A stretch of 7,381 nt of DNA from Chitinophaga pinensis. Its GTDB lineage: Bacteria > Planctomycetota > Phycisphaerae > Phycisphaerales > SM1A02. The stretch is from contig CALQCP020000108.1 of the NCBI GenBank assembly GCA_943329105.2, positions 1 to 7,381 on the forward strand, written 5' to 3'. Positions within the stretch are counted from its first letter, which is position 1. Every line of letters begins with the position of its first letter. The notes below the pieces were generated by a model. The model made no database searches. It was given only the letters and a program-made list of their open reading frames with translations, and had not been told where the DNA came from. Below, in pieces: positions 1-7,381 of this stretch. Made by a program: the position numbers and the translations under genes.

Positions 1-1085
1 CCATCATTGATGAACAGAAAATTCTGCACTGAATCATTGGCGACAAAGAGATCCAAGTCACCATCACCGTCGCAGTCGTCAATGGCAAATCCAAGTGCCT
101 TGGCCATTGGTTGATTGGTGGAACGATTGCGCACCAATAGCCCGCGCTCTGCAGTGCGATCAGCAAATCGCAATGGGCTCACCTGTTCCATCAAGACCAA
201 GTCCGTTCCAGCAAATCCAGTTGGCGCTCCGTACGCGCGACCGAGACCCGTCAGCGTGTAGTTCACGCGCAAGTCAATCTCCTTGGACCACTCCACATAG
301 CGGCCAACCACCAAGTCAAGATCGCCGTCCTGATCAAAGTCAGCGAAGCCGGCAGCGGTTGTCCATCCATTGATCGCCGCAAGGCCTGCTTCGGTGGTCG
401 CGTCGCGCCATCGCGTGGCGGTCCCCGCGGCAGAGTGCTCGGCGACGAAGAAGCGCACGCCCCCCACCCCGGTTGCCAGGATTTCAGGGCGCCCATCGCC
501 ATCCAGATCCGCCAGTGCCACGCCCATGCCCTGCCAGGGCTGTTCGAGCCCGGTGTTGAGGGCGCGGACAAAGGGCGCCTCCGGTGAAGCGTTGCCGCGA
601 ACAACTGGTGCAGCGGCGGTGCTGTGCTGATTTAAAAAGACCGCCATCCCTTGACCACGTCGGGAGCCAGCGGCGGCCTCTGGCCACGCGTCCCCATCCG
701 GGAACAGAAGGTCCAAGTCGCCATCGGCGTCGACGTCCCACACTCCCACCCCGCCGCCCATGGTCTCCGGAAGCAGGCGGTCGCCAGCGGCTCCAGTGAG
801 GCGATCGATGCCGACACCCCAAGCGCGGTTCGACCCAATGGAACGGTCTTGGAAGGTCAAAGCAGCCGCAGCGGATGACGGTGGTAGCGCGGCGATCACG
901 GTGGGGCCAACGGGGAGCGGCGCCACCGGGGCTGCCCGCGCGGCACCTCGCGGCCACTGCCGCCACATCACCACGCCCCCTGCCACCAACCCCACGACAG
1001 CGGCTGAAACCCAAAATGCCCGGCCGATGATCTGGTCATCCGGCGGTTGGTCGGCAGGATCACGCGTGTCGCTCGGCGCGGTCAC
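1..1085 (-). CDS. Membrane-anchored CRTAC1-like VCBS/FG-GAP repeat protein, 3' end beyond window
   Basis: The frame is open for 361 codons and runs off the left edge, so the C-terminus is missing. I start it at GTG 1085-1083: it overlaps the upstream stop as GTGA, has GGAG six bases before it, and supplies an N-terminal membrane segment (about residues 19-41, ending VVMWRQW), followed by an Ala/Pro-rich stretch. The segment suggests a signal anchor with the rest outside the cytoplasm. From about residue 77 the protein reads as CRTAC1 type, including LPETMGGGVGVWDVDADGD. Four calcium-loop repeats (D-x-D-x-D-G-D-x-D style) lie near residues 113-130, 188-205, 245-262 and 331-350; such repeats form beta-propeller blades. 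Family members usually end in an ASPIC/UnbV domain, which would lie outside the window. The only cysteine seen is C338. The binding partner is unknown. Family assignment is strong; function is not known. Confidence 0.93.
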   Translation of the reverse strand, partial: MTAPSDTRDPADQPPDDQIIGRAFWVSAAVVGLVAGGVVMWRQWPRGAARAAPVAPLPVGPTVIAALPPSSAAAALTFQDRSIGSNRAWGVGIDRLTGAAGDRLLPETMGGGVGVWDVDADGDLDLLFPDGDAWPEAAAGSRRGQGMAVFLNQHSTAAAPVVRGNASPEAPFVRALNTGLEQPWQGMGVALADLDGDGRPEILATGVGGVRFFVAEHSAAGTATRWRDATTEAGLAAINGWTTAAGFADFDQDGDLDLVVGRYVEWSKEIDLRVNYTLTGLGRAYGAPTGFAGTDLVLMEQVSPLRFADRTAERGLLVRNRSTNQPMAKALGFAIDDCDGDGDLDLFVANDSVQNFLFIND

Positions 1086-3973
1086 GGTGCACTCCGCGCC
1101 ACAGCGCCAGACGCTAACCCTGGCGCACCGACGCGTTGCAGGTCGTACACGGCGGCCGGTTCTGCCGCGTGATTGGCAGCCGGATCGCGGGCGCGGGCGG
1201 CATTGACGGCGCGGTCACGGGCATTGTCATCGGGGCGATAGCGTTCATACGCGGCACGCGCGTCGGCTGCGCGCGCTGCGTCACCGATCGCTTCAAGTGC
1301 CTGCATACGGATGTACCACGATTGAAACCGCTGCGAATCAAGAGCCAGCGCACGATCAGTGAGGGCAACGGCTTCGGCATACAGCGCGGTGCGCTTCTCC
1401 GCGTCGCCGGCCTCACGAAGCTGCCGCGCGCGTTCCATGCATGCACTGGCCCAGTCCGTGAGGACGCGATCATCGCGCGAGAAATCAAAGCCGCGCGCGT
1501 GGGCTTCGGTGAATGCAGTAGCGGACACTGCGCGGAATCCATCCATGGCGCGGTCATACTGACCATTCTGCATGTCGATCACCGCGCTCCAGTAAGCAAC
1601 GGACCACGGCAACTGACCAGGATGTTTCTCGGCAGCAGTGCGCAAGTAGGACGCCGCTTCATCAATGCGCCCATCACGTAATGCCACGCGGGCTCGACCG
1701 ATCCAGCCTTCGACGCGTCCCGCTGCCGCAGCCTCCGCGAATGCCTGATCTGCCTGCGCCCACTGCCCCTTGCCAGCAGCGCGATCGGCTACGCGGAAGT
1801 GCGCAATTCCTGCGTCAAGCCAGCGTTCCCACGTAGGCGTTGCGGCGGGCGCGGCGGGCTTGGCGGGCGCGCCCGGGGCGACGGGCGTAACAACCATGCC
1901 AATCGCAGCGTTCTCCGCCGGCGGAATCACTGCGCCGCCAAACACCACCTGATCAGTCGCCAGCGTCATCACTGGGAGCACATTGACGTACTCGGCACCG
2001 TACACGTAGCGCATGTAGGTGGTGTCAAACTTTCGATAGCGAACTGCCGCATCAACAGTGATGGAGCCCTGCACATCGGTCGGTACGGTGAACGCGTAGC
2101 GCGTCAGGTCTGCTGCGCCGGGCGGAATCTGTTGGTTGTACAGCGGTACAAAGATGTCCTGCGGATTGCGTCGGTCGATCCGCTGACCCTCACGGTCAAG
2201 CATGTAGACGTTGAAGAACTTGCTCCACGGATCAACCGTATTGCCCTCACCCATCGCGCCCGACCGAGCAATGACGCGGTCACCGGCGCGCACGGTGACA
2301 TCAAGCCAGGTCTCATTGCTGTCAACGGTTCCCTGCGTGTACTCATGTCCAAGGCTGCCGAGCGTGCGAACGATCACCTCCAACAAGTAGCGTTGACCAG
2401 CAACCAACGCAGGGGCAGCATCGCCAAGTAACGGCGTGAGCGCGCCATCGGCGCGTCCATCCGTGCGCAGCGCAAAGATGTCAAGCCGCAACACGCCTCG
2501 ATTGAACGCCTCGGTTGCAGCACGGGCGCTTTCCGGATCCGGCAGACCGCTGAGTGCTGCAGTTGCAGTATTTGCACCTACAAACAGGTGATCTCGCAAA
2601 CGCAGCTCCCCGTCTGGACCACGCGGCTTGGCACCCATGTCAACGCTGGCAACTTCAGGCATGTGGCAGCCGTTGCAGTTTCTGGCAGGCTCATTGGGCC
2701 AGTACCACCCCTGCACACCGTGACCACTGCGATTGGAAAGTCGCCACGAGTCATAGTGATTCTGCCCAGGCAGCCACTTGTAATCGTTGAGCGCTTCGGG
2801 CAGGAACACCTTGTGACAGGTGCTGCAGAATTCCGCACTGCGATGCACTTCAGGCTTAAGAAATGTTTGCTTATGGAACGCCGGCTTTGCTTTCACCAAC
2901 TGCCGATTGGTCCACGCCAAGAACGGAGACTCACTGCCAGTAAACGGATACTGCGGACTCTCTTCAATGACGTAATCAGCATTTCCACGCGTGGAATTCA
3001 CCGCAACGATGGAGTGACACGCCGTGCAAGTGATACTGGCAGCACCCATCGGATCCTTGGAAACGTCGTAATGCGGATCATCAAAGCGAGCATCTTCAAA
3101 GGCGCCAGTGAAGAACGGCACCGGATCATGGCAGCCTGCGCAGAATCGCGCGTCGTTGACATTTCCCTCGCGCTCAAATGAACGCCGTCGTGTTTCACGC
3201 ACGCTGAAGGCGTACATCGGATTATTGAAACTGCTAGCGGCATGAGCGCTGTGTGCCCATGATCGATAGGCATCAGGGTGGCAGGAAATGCAGTAATCAT
3301 TCTGAGAAAGCGCACTTTCCGGAATGAACGCGCCGTTGGCAGTCCGTGCCAAACTTGGTTCGTAGTACGCCGCGCCGTCTTTCGGACTTGGACGCGGCCG
3401 CGACGCATCGAATCGATGCCAACCATCAAATCCAACCACCATCAGGAGCGACGCGGCCACCACTGCAAACCCGGTGCGCCAACGAATGCGTCGACCAGCC
3501 AATCGATGCAGCACGAAGCCCCATACCACCACGAGCGGCGCTGCCATGTGCATCCAGTAGGCCACCGTGCGCGCACCTGGTTGTCGAAGTTCTGCCACCA
3601 CCCCCGCAACGTCCACCCGTGTCAGCAACACTCCGGTGACAAGCGTGACAATGGCTGCGATAAACGTGACATTCCCCATCCGAACTGCACGCCGGTTCGG
3701 GTGGTGATGCGACCGCTTCCAGTGCCAGGCGCCAAAGGCGATCGCCGGCAATGTGATGGCCAGACCAAGCACTAGATGCCCAAGGAACATCCACAAGTAG
3801 AACGAGTTCTGGCGTTGCTCCTTGGTGAACCACTCCGTGAGGGTGACGCCGCCCAGATAAATGGAGTTGATCGTGAGGAGCGCAAACAGCACCAGCGTCA
3901 CCAGCAACAGCGCACGCATCCGCGGGGTCACTACACCACCGGGCGGAATGAGTCTGGGGCGAGGGTCAGCCAT
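1082..3973 (-). CDS. Membrane cytochrome: b-type-like helical domain, five c-type haem sites, beta-rich domain and C-terminal TPRs
   Basis: 963 residues, starting at ATG 3973, the first start codon after an in-frame stop at 3997-3995; no clear ribosome site precedes it. Five membrane helices are predicted near residues 19-41, 58-83, 99-119, 138-159 and 166-186. Arg/Lys-rich stretches at 84-98 and 157-166 put the N-terminus inside and the haem domain outside. H66/H84 in helix 2 and H142/H156 in helix 4 could hold two b haems. Five CXXCH sites follow: C228 (CISCH), C278 (CAGCH), C316 (CTACH), C383 (CSTCH) and C433 (CNGCH), in a cytochrome c554-like region. A beta-rich domain (about 455-680, with GHEYTQGTVDSNETW) and an Ala/Pro linker (697-712) lead to TPR-like helices (about 715-915) and a charged tail with YRPDDNARDRAV. 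The likely role is moving electrons between the quinone pool and an extracytoplasmic partner. That is inference; the haem sites are directly visible. Confidence 0.95.
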   Translation of the reverse strand: MADPRPRLIPPGGVVTPRMRALLLVTLVLFALLTINSIYLGGVTLTEWFTKEQRQNSFYLWMFLGHLVLGLAITLPAIAFGAWHWKRSHHHPNRRAVRMGNVTFIAAIVTLVTGVLLTRVDVAGVVAELRQPGARTVAYWMHMAAPLVVVWGFVLHRLAGRRIRWRTGFAVVAASLLMVVGFDGWHRFDASRPRPSPKDGAAYYEPSLARTANGAFIPESALSQNDYCISCHPDAYRSWAHSAHAASSFNNPMYAFSVRETRRRSFEREGNVNDARFCAGCHDPVPFFTGAFEDARFDDPHYDVSKDPMGAASITCTACHSIVAVNSTRGNADYVIEESPQYPFTGSESPFLAWTNRQLVKAKPAFHKQTFLKPEVHRSAEFCSTCHKVFLPEALNDYKWLPGQNHYDSWRLSNRSGHGVQGWYWPNEPARNCNGCHMPEVASVDMGAKPRGPDGELRLRDHLFVGANTATAALSGLPDPESARAATEAFNRGVLRLDIFALRTDGRADGALTPLLGDAAPALVAGQRYLLEVIVRTLGSLGHEYTQGTVDSNETWLDVTVRAGDRVIARSGAMGEGNTVDPWSKFFNVYMLDREGQRIDRRNPQDIFVPLYNQQIPPGAADLTRYAFTVPTDVQGSITVDAAVRYRKFDTTYMRYVYGAEYVNVLPVMTLATDQVVFGGAVIPPAENAAIGMVVTPVAPGAPAKPAAPAATPTWERWLDAGIAHFRVADRAAGKGQWAQADQAFAEAAAAGRVEGWIGRARVALRDGRIDEAASYLRTAAEKHPGQLPWSVAYWSAVIDMQNGQYDRAMDGFRAVSATAFTEAHARGFDFSRDDRVLTDWASACMERARQLREAGDAEKRTALYAEAVALTDRALALDSQRFQSWYIRMQALEAIGDAARAADARAAYERYRPDDNARDRAVNAARARDPAANHAAEPAAVYDLQRVGAPGLASGAVARSAP
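1092..1095 (-). promoter_or_regulatory. Shine-Dalgarno-like GGAG deciding the GTG start at 1085
   Basis: On the minus strand GGAG ends six bases before the GTG codon at 1085-1083. It lies inside the last codons of the cytochrome gene, so the downstream gene is probably translated by coupling or re-initiation. No ATG upstream of the repeat domain fits as well: the internal ATG at codon 40 would cut off the membrane anchor. Confidence 0.6.
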
Positions 3974-4040
3974 ATGCAGGATCGAGTCGGGAAGTCACGC
4001 GAGAAGTCGAGCGCGGAGACACGGGAGATGGCAGCAACAC

Positions 4041-4075
4041 GGCGTGTCGCGACTGCACGCAGTCTAGGCGTGTCG
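4041..4075. repeat. Perfect palindrome flanked by 9-bp direct repeats in the gene spacer
   Basis: GACTGC (4051-4056) and GCAGTC (4059-4064) form a perfect inverted repeat around two bases. Identical copies of GGCGTGTCG lie on each side, at 4041-4049 and 4067-4075, 26 bases apart start to start. The element lies in the 128-base spacer (3974-4101), upstream of the cytochrome start. The symmetry suits a dimeric regulator site. The two-base loop and absence of a following T-run make a terminator unlikely. I see no convincing -35/-10 promoter in the spacer, so the role is a guess. Confidence 0.4.
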
Positions 4076-4101
4076 TACCGAAAAATCGCGGTAATCGAGA
4101 T

Positions 4102-7100
4102 CTAGCGGCCGCCAGCCCAACGGATATTGAACTGGGCGTGCAATGCGTCCCGGGCAGGCGTGGTGGACTTTCCATCCCGGAACGGCAGAGGCCCAAGCGT
4201 GGCGCCGTCGCCAGTCAGCATGTCCATGTCCTTGCACCAGCCGTCCACTTCCAGAACCCACGTGCGGATCATCCCCGGCGCCGGGCTCGGCGTCTTTGCC
4301 GCATCAAAGCGCAGTTGCACTTCTTCGCCAGCGCCAATGATCGCTACCGCGTCATCGGTGGCGGCTAACAGCGGAGTGCACTCACCAAACTGCGTGTACA
4401 GCCCGGGCTGCTTACGACAATCCCACAGCGGAGCGCGTCGCGCATAGTCATAGTCCGGTCTGCGTTGCGGATGCGGAACGCGCGCCGCGAATCCAGCATC
4501 TACTACTGACGCTGTGAGTAGCGGTGCTGCAACTCGGCGCGCTTGCGGGCATGGCTCAAACCACGCCAGTTCAACGCGATCAACGTAGATCTCCATGGTG
4601 GTCCGCAATCGGAGCGCGGTGCACCCTGGCGGCAGCGCGCTGCGCGGCACTGGAAACACTGCGCGTCGCGGCATACCGGCCGGATAGCCGTACTCCGCCA
4701 CCACCGACTTCCACGCACCGGTGGCGGGGTCGCGCGCTTCCATCGAAAGCGCTTGGTATGGAGCGGATGCTTGCCACATAGCAAACCCGGTGGATGAATA
4801 CGGATACTCAACCCAACCATCAACAAGAAGCGCGGGGTCACCCGCATGACCATCGAGCGCCGTTGGGAACTCCAGGGTCAACACCGCTTCCTTGCCAAGG
4901 CGTCCGATGAAGCGCGGATCGGCCGCGCCAAAATCCGCCGCCTTTCCATCGCGCTCCGCAATCGCTTTCGACTGATCTGATTCATGCGCTCCACCCACGG
5001 CAACCACTGCTGAGATCGGCTGCGTCGCCGCACGGAAGAAGCAAGCCTCACCAGTTGGCGGCGCTCCATTCACTCCCATGCGTTCATCCAGCGCTACTTG
5101 CCAGCCAGCGGGAACATCCCACGCAACCAACCGCGCGGCATCCAAGTAGCACGCCTCTTCCATTGGCTCGCCAAGCCGAATCTGATACGCGCCCTCCTGC
5201 GCAGCAAGCGCATCCGCGCCACCGATCGCCACGCGTTCCCATGGTCGCGCGGGCGGATACACCGCGCGCAGCGAACCAGATGCGGAACGCTCAATGCCTG
5301 CAAGGAAGCCGATGCCACCAACGCCCAGGCAATCGGTAACAAACTGATACCTGGAACCATTCCAAGCAAAGATCACTGGGCAACTTGAAATCTGCCGCTG
5401 CGTCTCGACCACGGTCCGCGCACCGGCAACAATACCAAGCTCGGTTTGCGTCACGGCATCCGGCCAATCAATCGCTACGAAATCCGCGCTCGCAGCATCG
5501 CCAAGACCCACCGCAATCGGTTCGAGCGCTTGTGAATTGCCGCCGCCGCGCCATGGCAGTGCATCACGCGCTACCCATTCGCCACCGATGCGAGCGTCCA
5601 TGCGCGTGCCAATGCCGCTTGCGTTCGTACGCATTTGCTGCGACGGATCAATGCGACCACGGAACGAGAGTGCGGCGTACGGCCAACGACCGCTACCGGG
5701 CGCCATCCATCGCGCCGGACCACCGGCAGTGACCGCAGGCGCAACACCAACCGGTCCCCGCGCGTCGATCACCGCGAGTTCTAAGCCCGCGGGCACTCCG
5801 TTGATGCGCTCAACCAGACCGCCGTGCGCGTCAAGAATCGCAAGCGCTGCACTCGCTGGTGCCGGAATCACTGGAATCGAACTTGTTGGAACGGGGCCGA
5901 TCGGAGCGTCATTCTCTAGCACCACAATGTTCGCGTGACCACTCCCGGAAAGATCCGTCACCCAAAGTGCCAGCGCATTGGTGACTGCCGTACGCGGCCC
6001 GGCCGTCCATGTGCCTTGCGATGACTCCCACAATTGCATCGCTTGGTGCGTCCCGCCACCAAATCCGTCCACCAACGTGGCGATGGCCGGATGCCCGTCC
6101 TCGTTGCGGCGGAACACCACCACCGCGCCTGGTCCGGATGATTCAAATGCACCCAATGCCGGGTCACGCGACCATGCCCACAGGCGGTCGTTCTTCCACA
6201 CTTGCGCGGCGGCACCGCCGGCGGACCATAAGAGCAAATCAAGGTCGCCATCGTTATCAAGATCCGCAGCGGTGGCACGCGCAGACGTCAGGGTGCCGGG
6301 AATTTCGCGGCGCTCCCATGCAATGGGCTCCACCGCACCCGCGCGTCCCAGGTTCCACATGACCCCGCTACCCGTTGCATTGGTGAAGAGCAGATCTAAA
6401 TCACCGTCATGGTCAAGGTCGGCGCACAAGACAACGTCATCGCCCGGCTCAGCCACACCGGCAAAGGTCCAACTCCGCCACTTACCCGGCGCGGTCTGTT
6501 GCGCCCAGCCCAGCCACATACCGCCGCCGATGATGCGCGTGGCGGCATCGACGCGGCCAAAGACCACATCCACCAGGCCATCGTTATTCAGATCGCCCCA
6601 CATGTGCCGACCGCGCCGGAATGCGTCTGCGGTGCTTGCGTCCATCGTCCAGCGACCATCGGCACCGCTACGAACGATGCGGCGTTCAACACGGGACTCT
6701 TCGACGTAATCAACTTGCGCCACGAAATCCAAGGTTCCGTCACCGTTGATATCCGCGGCGGGCACCAAGGCCACCACTATTCCTGGCGCAGGTGGCAATC
6801 CATCAATGGGCATGGCATCAAGTGCAGCCACGATCGGGCCAGGCTGGCGCAGCACTGCGCGCGGCGGCGATTCCGGAAGCACCGCTTCACCGATGGAACC
6901 CATGCGCGTGTACTTGAACTCTGCAAGATGACTGCGCGGGTTGTCCGCCAAGCGCTGAAACTCGTCAAGCGCGGCAGCTGATTCTGCGTCATGACCAAGT
7001 CGAGCCTGCACTCGCTGCAGTCCAAGCAGCGCACTGCGCAGGTACGGATCAAGCTCCGCAGCGCGTGTGTAGAAACCGCGCGCTGCCTCTAAATCGCCCT

Positions 7101-7381
7101 GTAATTCGCTGCACTGAGCAACATAGAACTGCGCATAGGGATCAACGCCCTGCTGAGCAGCAACACGCTGAAATCGCGGCAAGGCACGGCCGGGGTCACC
7201 AAGAAAGAGGTACCCAAGCCCTTGGCAATATTCCGCGTGGAAATCACCAGGATGATCTTTCAGGATGCCGTCAAGCAGTTCGATCGCTCGCGCTTGGGTT
7301 CCATCGCCGGTCTGGTTCAGGATCGCAATCGCATGATTCAGGCGAGCCTCATAGAGCGCTGGATGGGTCTTCAAGACCGCG
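4102..7381 (-). CDS. Large TPR / VCBS repeat / ASPIC-UnbV-type protein, 5' end beyond window
   Basis: The frame is open from the right edge to TAG at 4104-4102, about 1,092 visible codons. The first start-like codon is a TTG at 7374, with open frame before it and TPR-like sequence right after, so the true start is probably outside the window and any signal peptide is unseen. Counting from that TTG: TPR-like helix pairs cover about residues 1-146. VCBS/FG-GAP loops lie at 207-220 (ADINGDGTLDF), 259-273, 317-332 (CADLDHDGDLDLLF) and 369-383, plus a degraded one at 473-488. An ASPIC/UnbV-like domain spans about 565-660 (ASGIGTRMDARIGG, AVGLGD, AIDWPDAVTQ). Next comes SCPVIFAWNGSRYQFVTD (664-681), then a region ending with YTQFGEC (993-999) and LEVDGWCKDMDMLTGDG (1041-1057), which resembles C-termini of long CRTAC1-type proteins. 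Probably extracytoplasmic and calcium-binding, perhaps a scaffold or partner of the cytochrome; no enzyme motif is evident. Confidence 0.93.
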   Translation of the reverse strand, partial: AVLKTHPALYEARLNHAIAILNQTGDGTQARAIELLDGILKDHPGDFHAEYCQGLGYLFLGDPGRALPRFQRVAAQQGVDPYAQFYVAQCSELQGDLEAARGFYTRAAELDPYLRSALLGLQRVQARLGHDAESAAALDEFQRLADNPRSHLAEFKYTRMGSIGEAVLPESPPRAVLRQPGPIVAALDAMPIDGLPPAPGIVVALVPAADINGDGTLDFVAQVDYVEESRVERRIVRSGADGRWTMDASTADAFRRGRHMWGDLNNDGLVDVVFGRVDAATRIIGGGMWLGWAQQTAPGKWRSWTFAGVAEPGDDVVLCADLDHDGDLDLLFTNATGSGVMWNLGRAGAVEPIAWERREIPGTLTSARATAADLDNDGDLDLLLWSAGGAAAQVWKNDRLWAWSRDPALGAFESSGPGAVVVFRRNEDGHPAIATLVDGFGGGTHQAMQLWESSQGTWTAGPRTAVTNALALWVTDLSGSGHANIVVLENDAPIGPVPTSSIPVIPAPASAALAILDAHGGLVERINGVPAGLELAVIDARGPVGVAPAVTAGGPARWMAPGSGRWPYAALSFRGRIDPSQQMRTNASGIGTRMDARIGGEWVARDALPWRGGGNSQALEPIAVGLGDAASADFVAIDWPDAVTQTELGIVAGARTVVETQRQISSCPVIFAWNGSRYQFVTDCLGVGGIGFLAGIERSASGSLRAVYPPARPWERVAIGGADALAAQEGAYQIRLGEPMEEACYLDAARLVAWDVPAGWQVALDERMGVNGAPPTGEACFFRAATQPISAVVAVGGAHESDQSKAIAERDGKAADFGAADPRFIGRLGKEAVLTLEFPTALDGHAGDPALLVDGWVEYPYSSTGFAMWQASAPYQALSMEARDPATGAWKSVVAEYGYPAGMPRRAVFPVPRSALPPGCTALRLRTTMEIYVDRVELAWFEPCPQARRVAAPLLTASVVDAGFAARVPHPQRRPDYDYARRAPLWDCRKQPGLYTQFGECTPLLAATDDAVAIIGAGEEVQLRFDAAKTPSPAPGMIRTWVLEVDGWCKDMDMLTGDGATLGPLPFRDGKSTTPARDALHAQFNIRWAGGR

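Noticed and set aside
484..1014. Minus-strand open frame of 176 codons overlapping the left-hand gene
   Set aside because: It is an off-frame reading; the frame starting at GTG 1085 carries the membrane segment and VCBS repeats, whereas this one is Arg/Gly-rich and has none.
4081..4104. Possible terminator after the right-hand gene, using a T5 run (minus strand) about 16 bases past the stop
   Set aside because: No stable hairpin precedes the T run; only a 4-bp GCGG/CCGC pairing with a long loop is possible.
3776..4105. Plus-strand open frame covering the spacer and the start of the cytochrome
   Set aside because: It mostly mirrors the membrane-helix coding region and its product is basic and featureless; no ribosome site was seen.
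3971..4112. NdeI (CATATG, 3971), BglII (AGATCT, 4098) and NotI (GCGGCCGC, 4105) sites at gene boundaries, as if from a construct
   Set aside because: The NotI and BglII sites lie at the natural gene end and spacer and the NdeI site is at a plain start codon; the flanking genes look native and no vector sequence is visible.
5978..6709. Long open frame on the plus strand (243 codons), and others at 1799-2431 and 2588-3181
   Set aside because: They lie opposite clearly coding minus-strand genes, encode Arg/Pro/His-rich proteins without recognisable domains, and are expected from GC-rich third positions.
7372..7374. TTG as the true start of the right-hand gene
   Set aside because: The frame stays open to the window edge, TPR-like sequence begins at once, and no signal sequence follows; the start is probably outside the window.

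Overview
The window is a GC-rich bacterial fragment holding three genes, all read leftward on the minus strand, that look like one transcription unit. It has no RNA genes, insertion sequences or CRISPR array. The gene types resemble sets found in Planctomycetota (perhaps Phycisphaerae) and other groups rich in CRTAC1-like proteins such as Acidobacteriota and Verrucomicrobiota. This is recollection of family distribution, so the phylum is a weak inference.

In transcription order: (1) 7381 to 4102 is a large protein with its N-terminus cut off by the window edge. It has TPR-like helices, then VCBS/FG-GAP calcium-loop repeats, an ASPIC/UnbV-type domain and a long Cys-containing C-terminal region. 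(2) After a 128-base spacer with a palindrome flanked by direct repeats, 3973 to 1082 encodes a 963-residue membrane cytochrome. It has five predicted membrane helices with two histidine pairs suited to b-type haem, then five CXXCH c-haem sites, a beta-rich domain, an Ala/Pro linker and C-terminal TPR-like helices. (3) Overlapping its stop codon (GTGA), a GTG-started gene runs from 1085 off the left edge. It encodes a membrane-anchored CRTAC1-type VCBS repeat protein, cut off at its C-terminus.

Working model (inference): the cytochrome carries electrons from the membrane, plausibly from quinol, through b-haems to an outward-facing pentahaem domain. The two repeat proteins would act outside the cytoplasmic membrane as binding, scaffold or partner proteins, and the TPR segments could hold the assembly together. 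I know of no characterised system with this arrangement, and no substrate can be read from the sequence.
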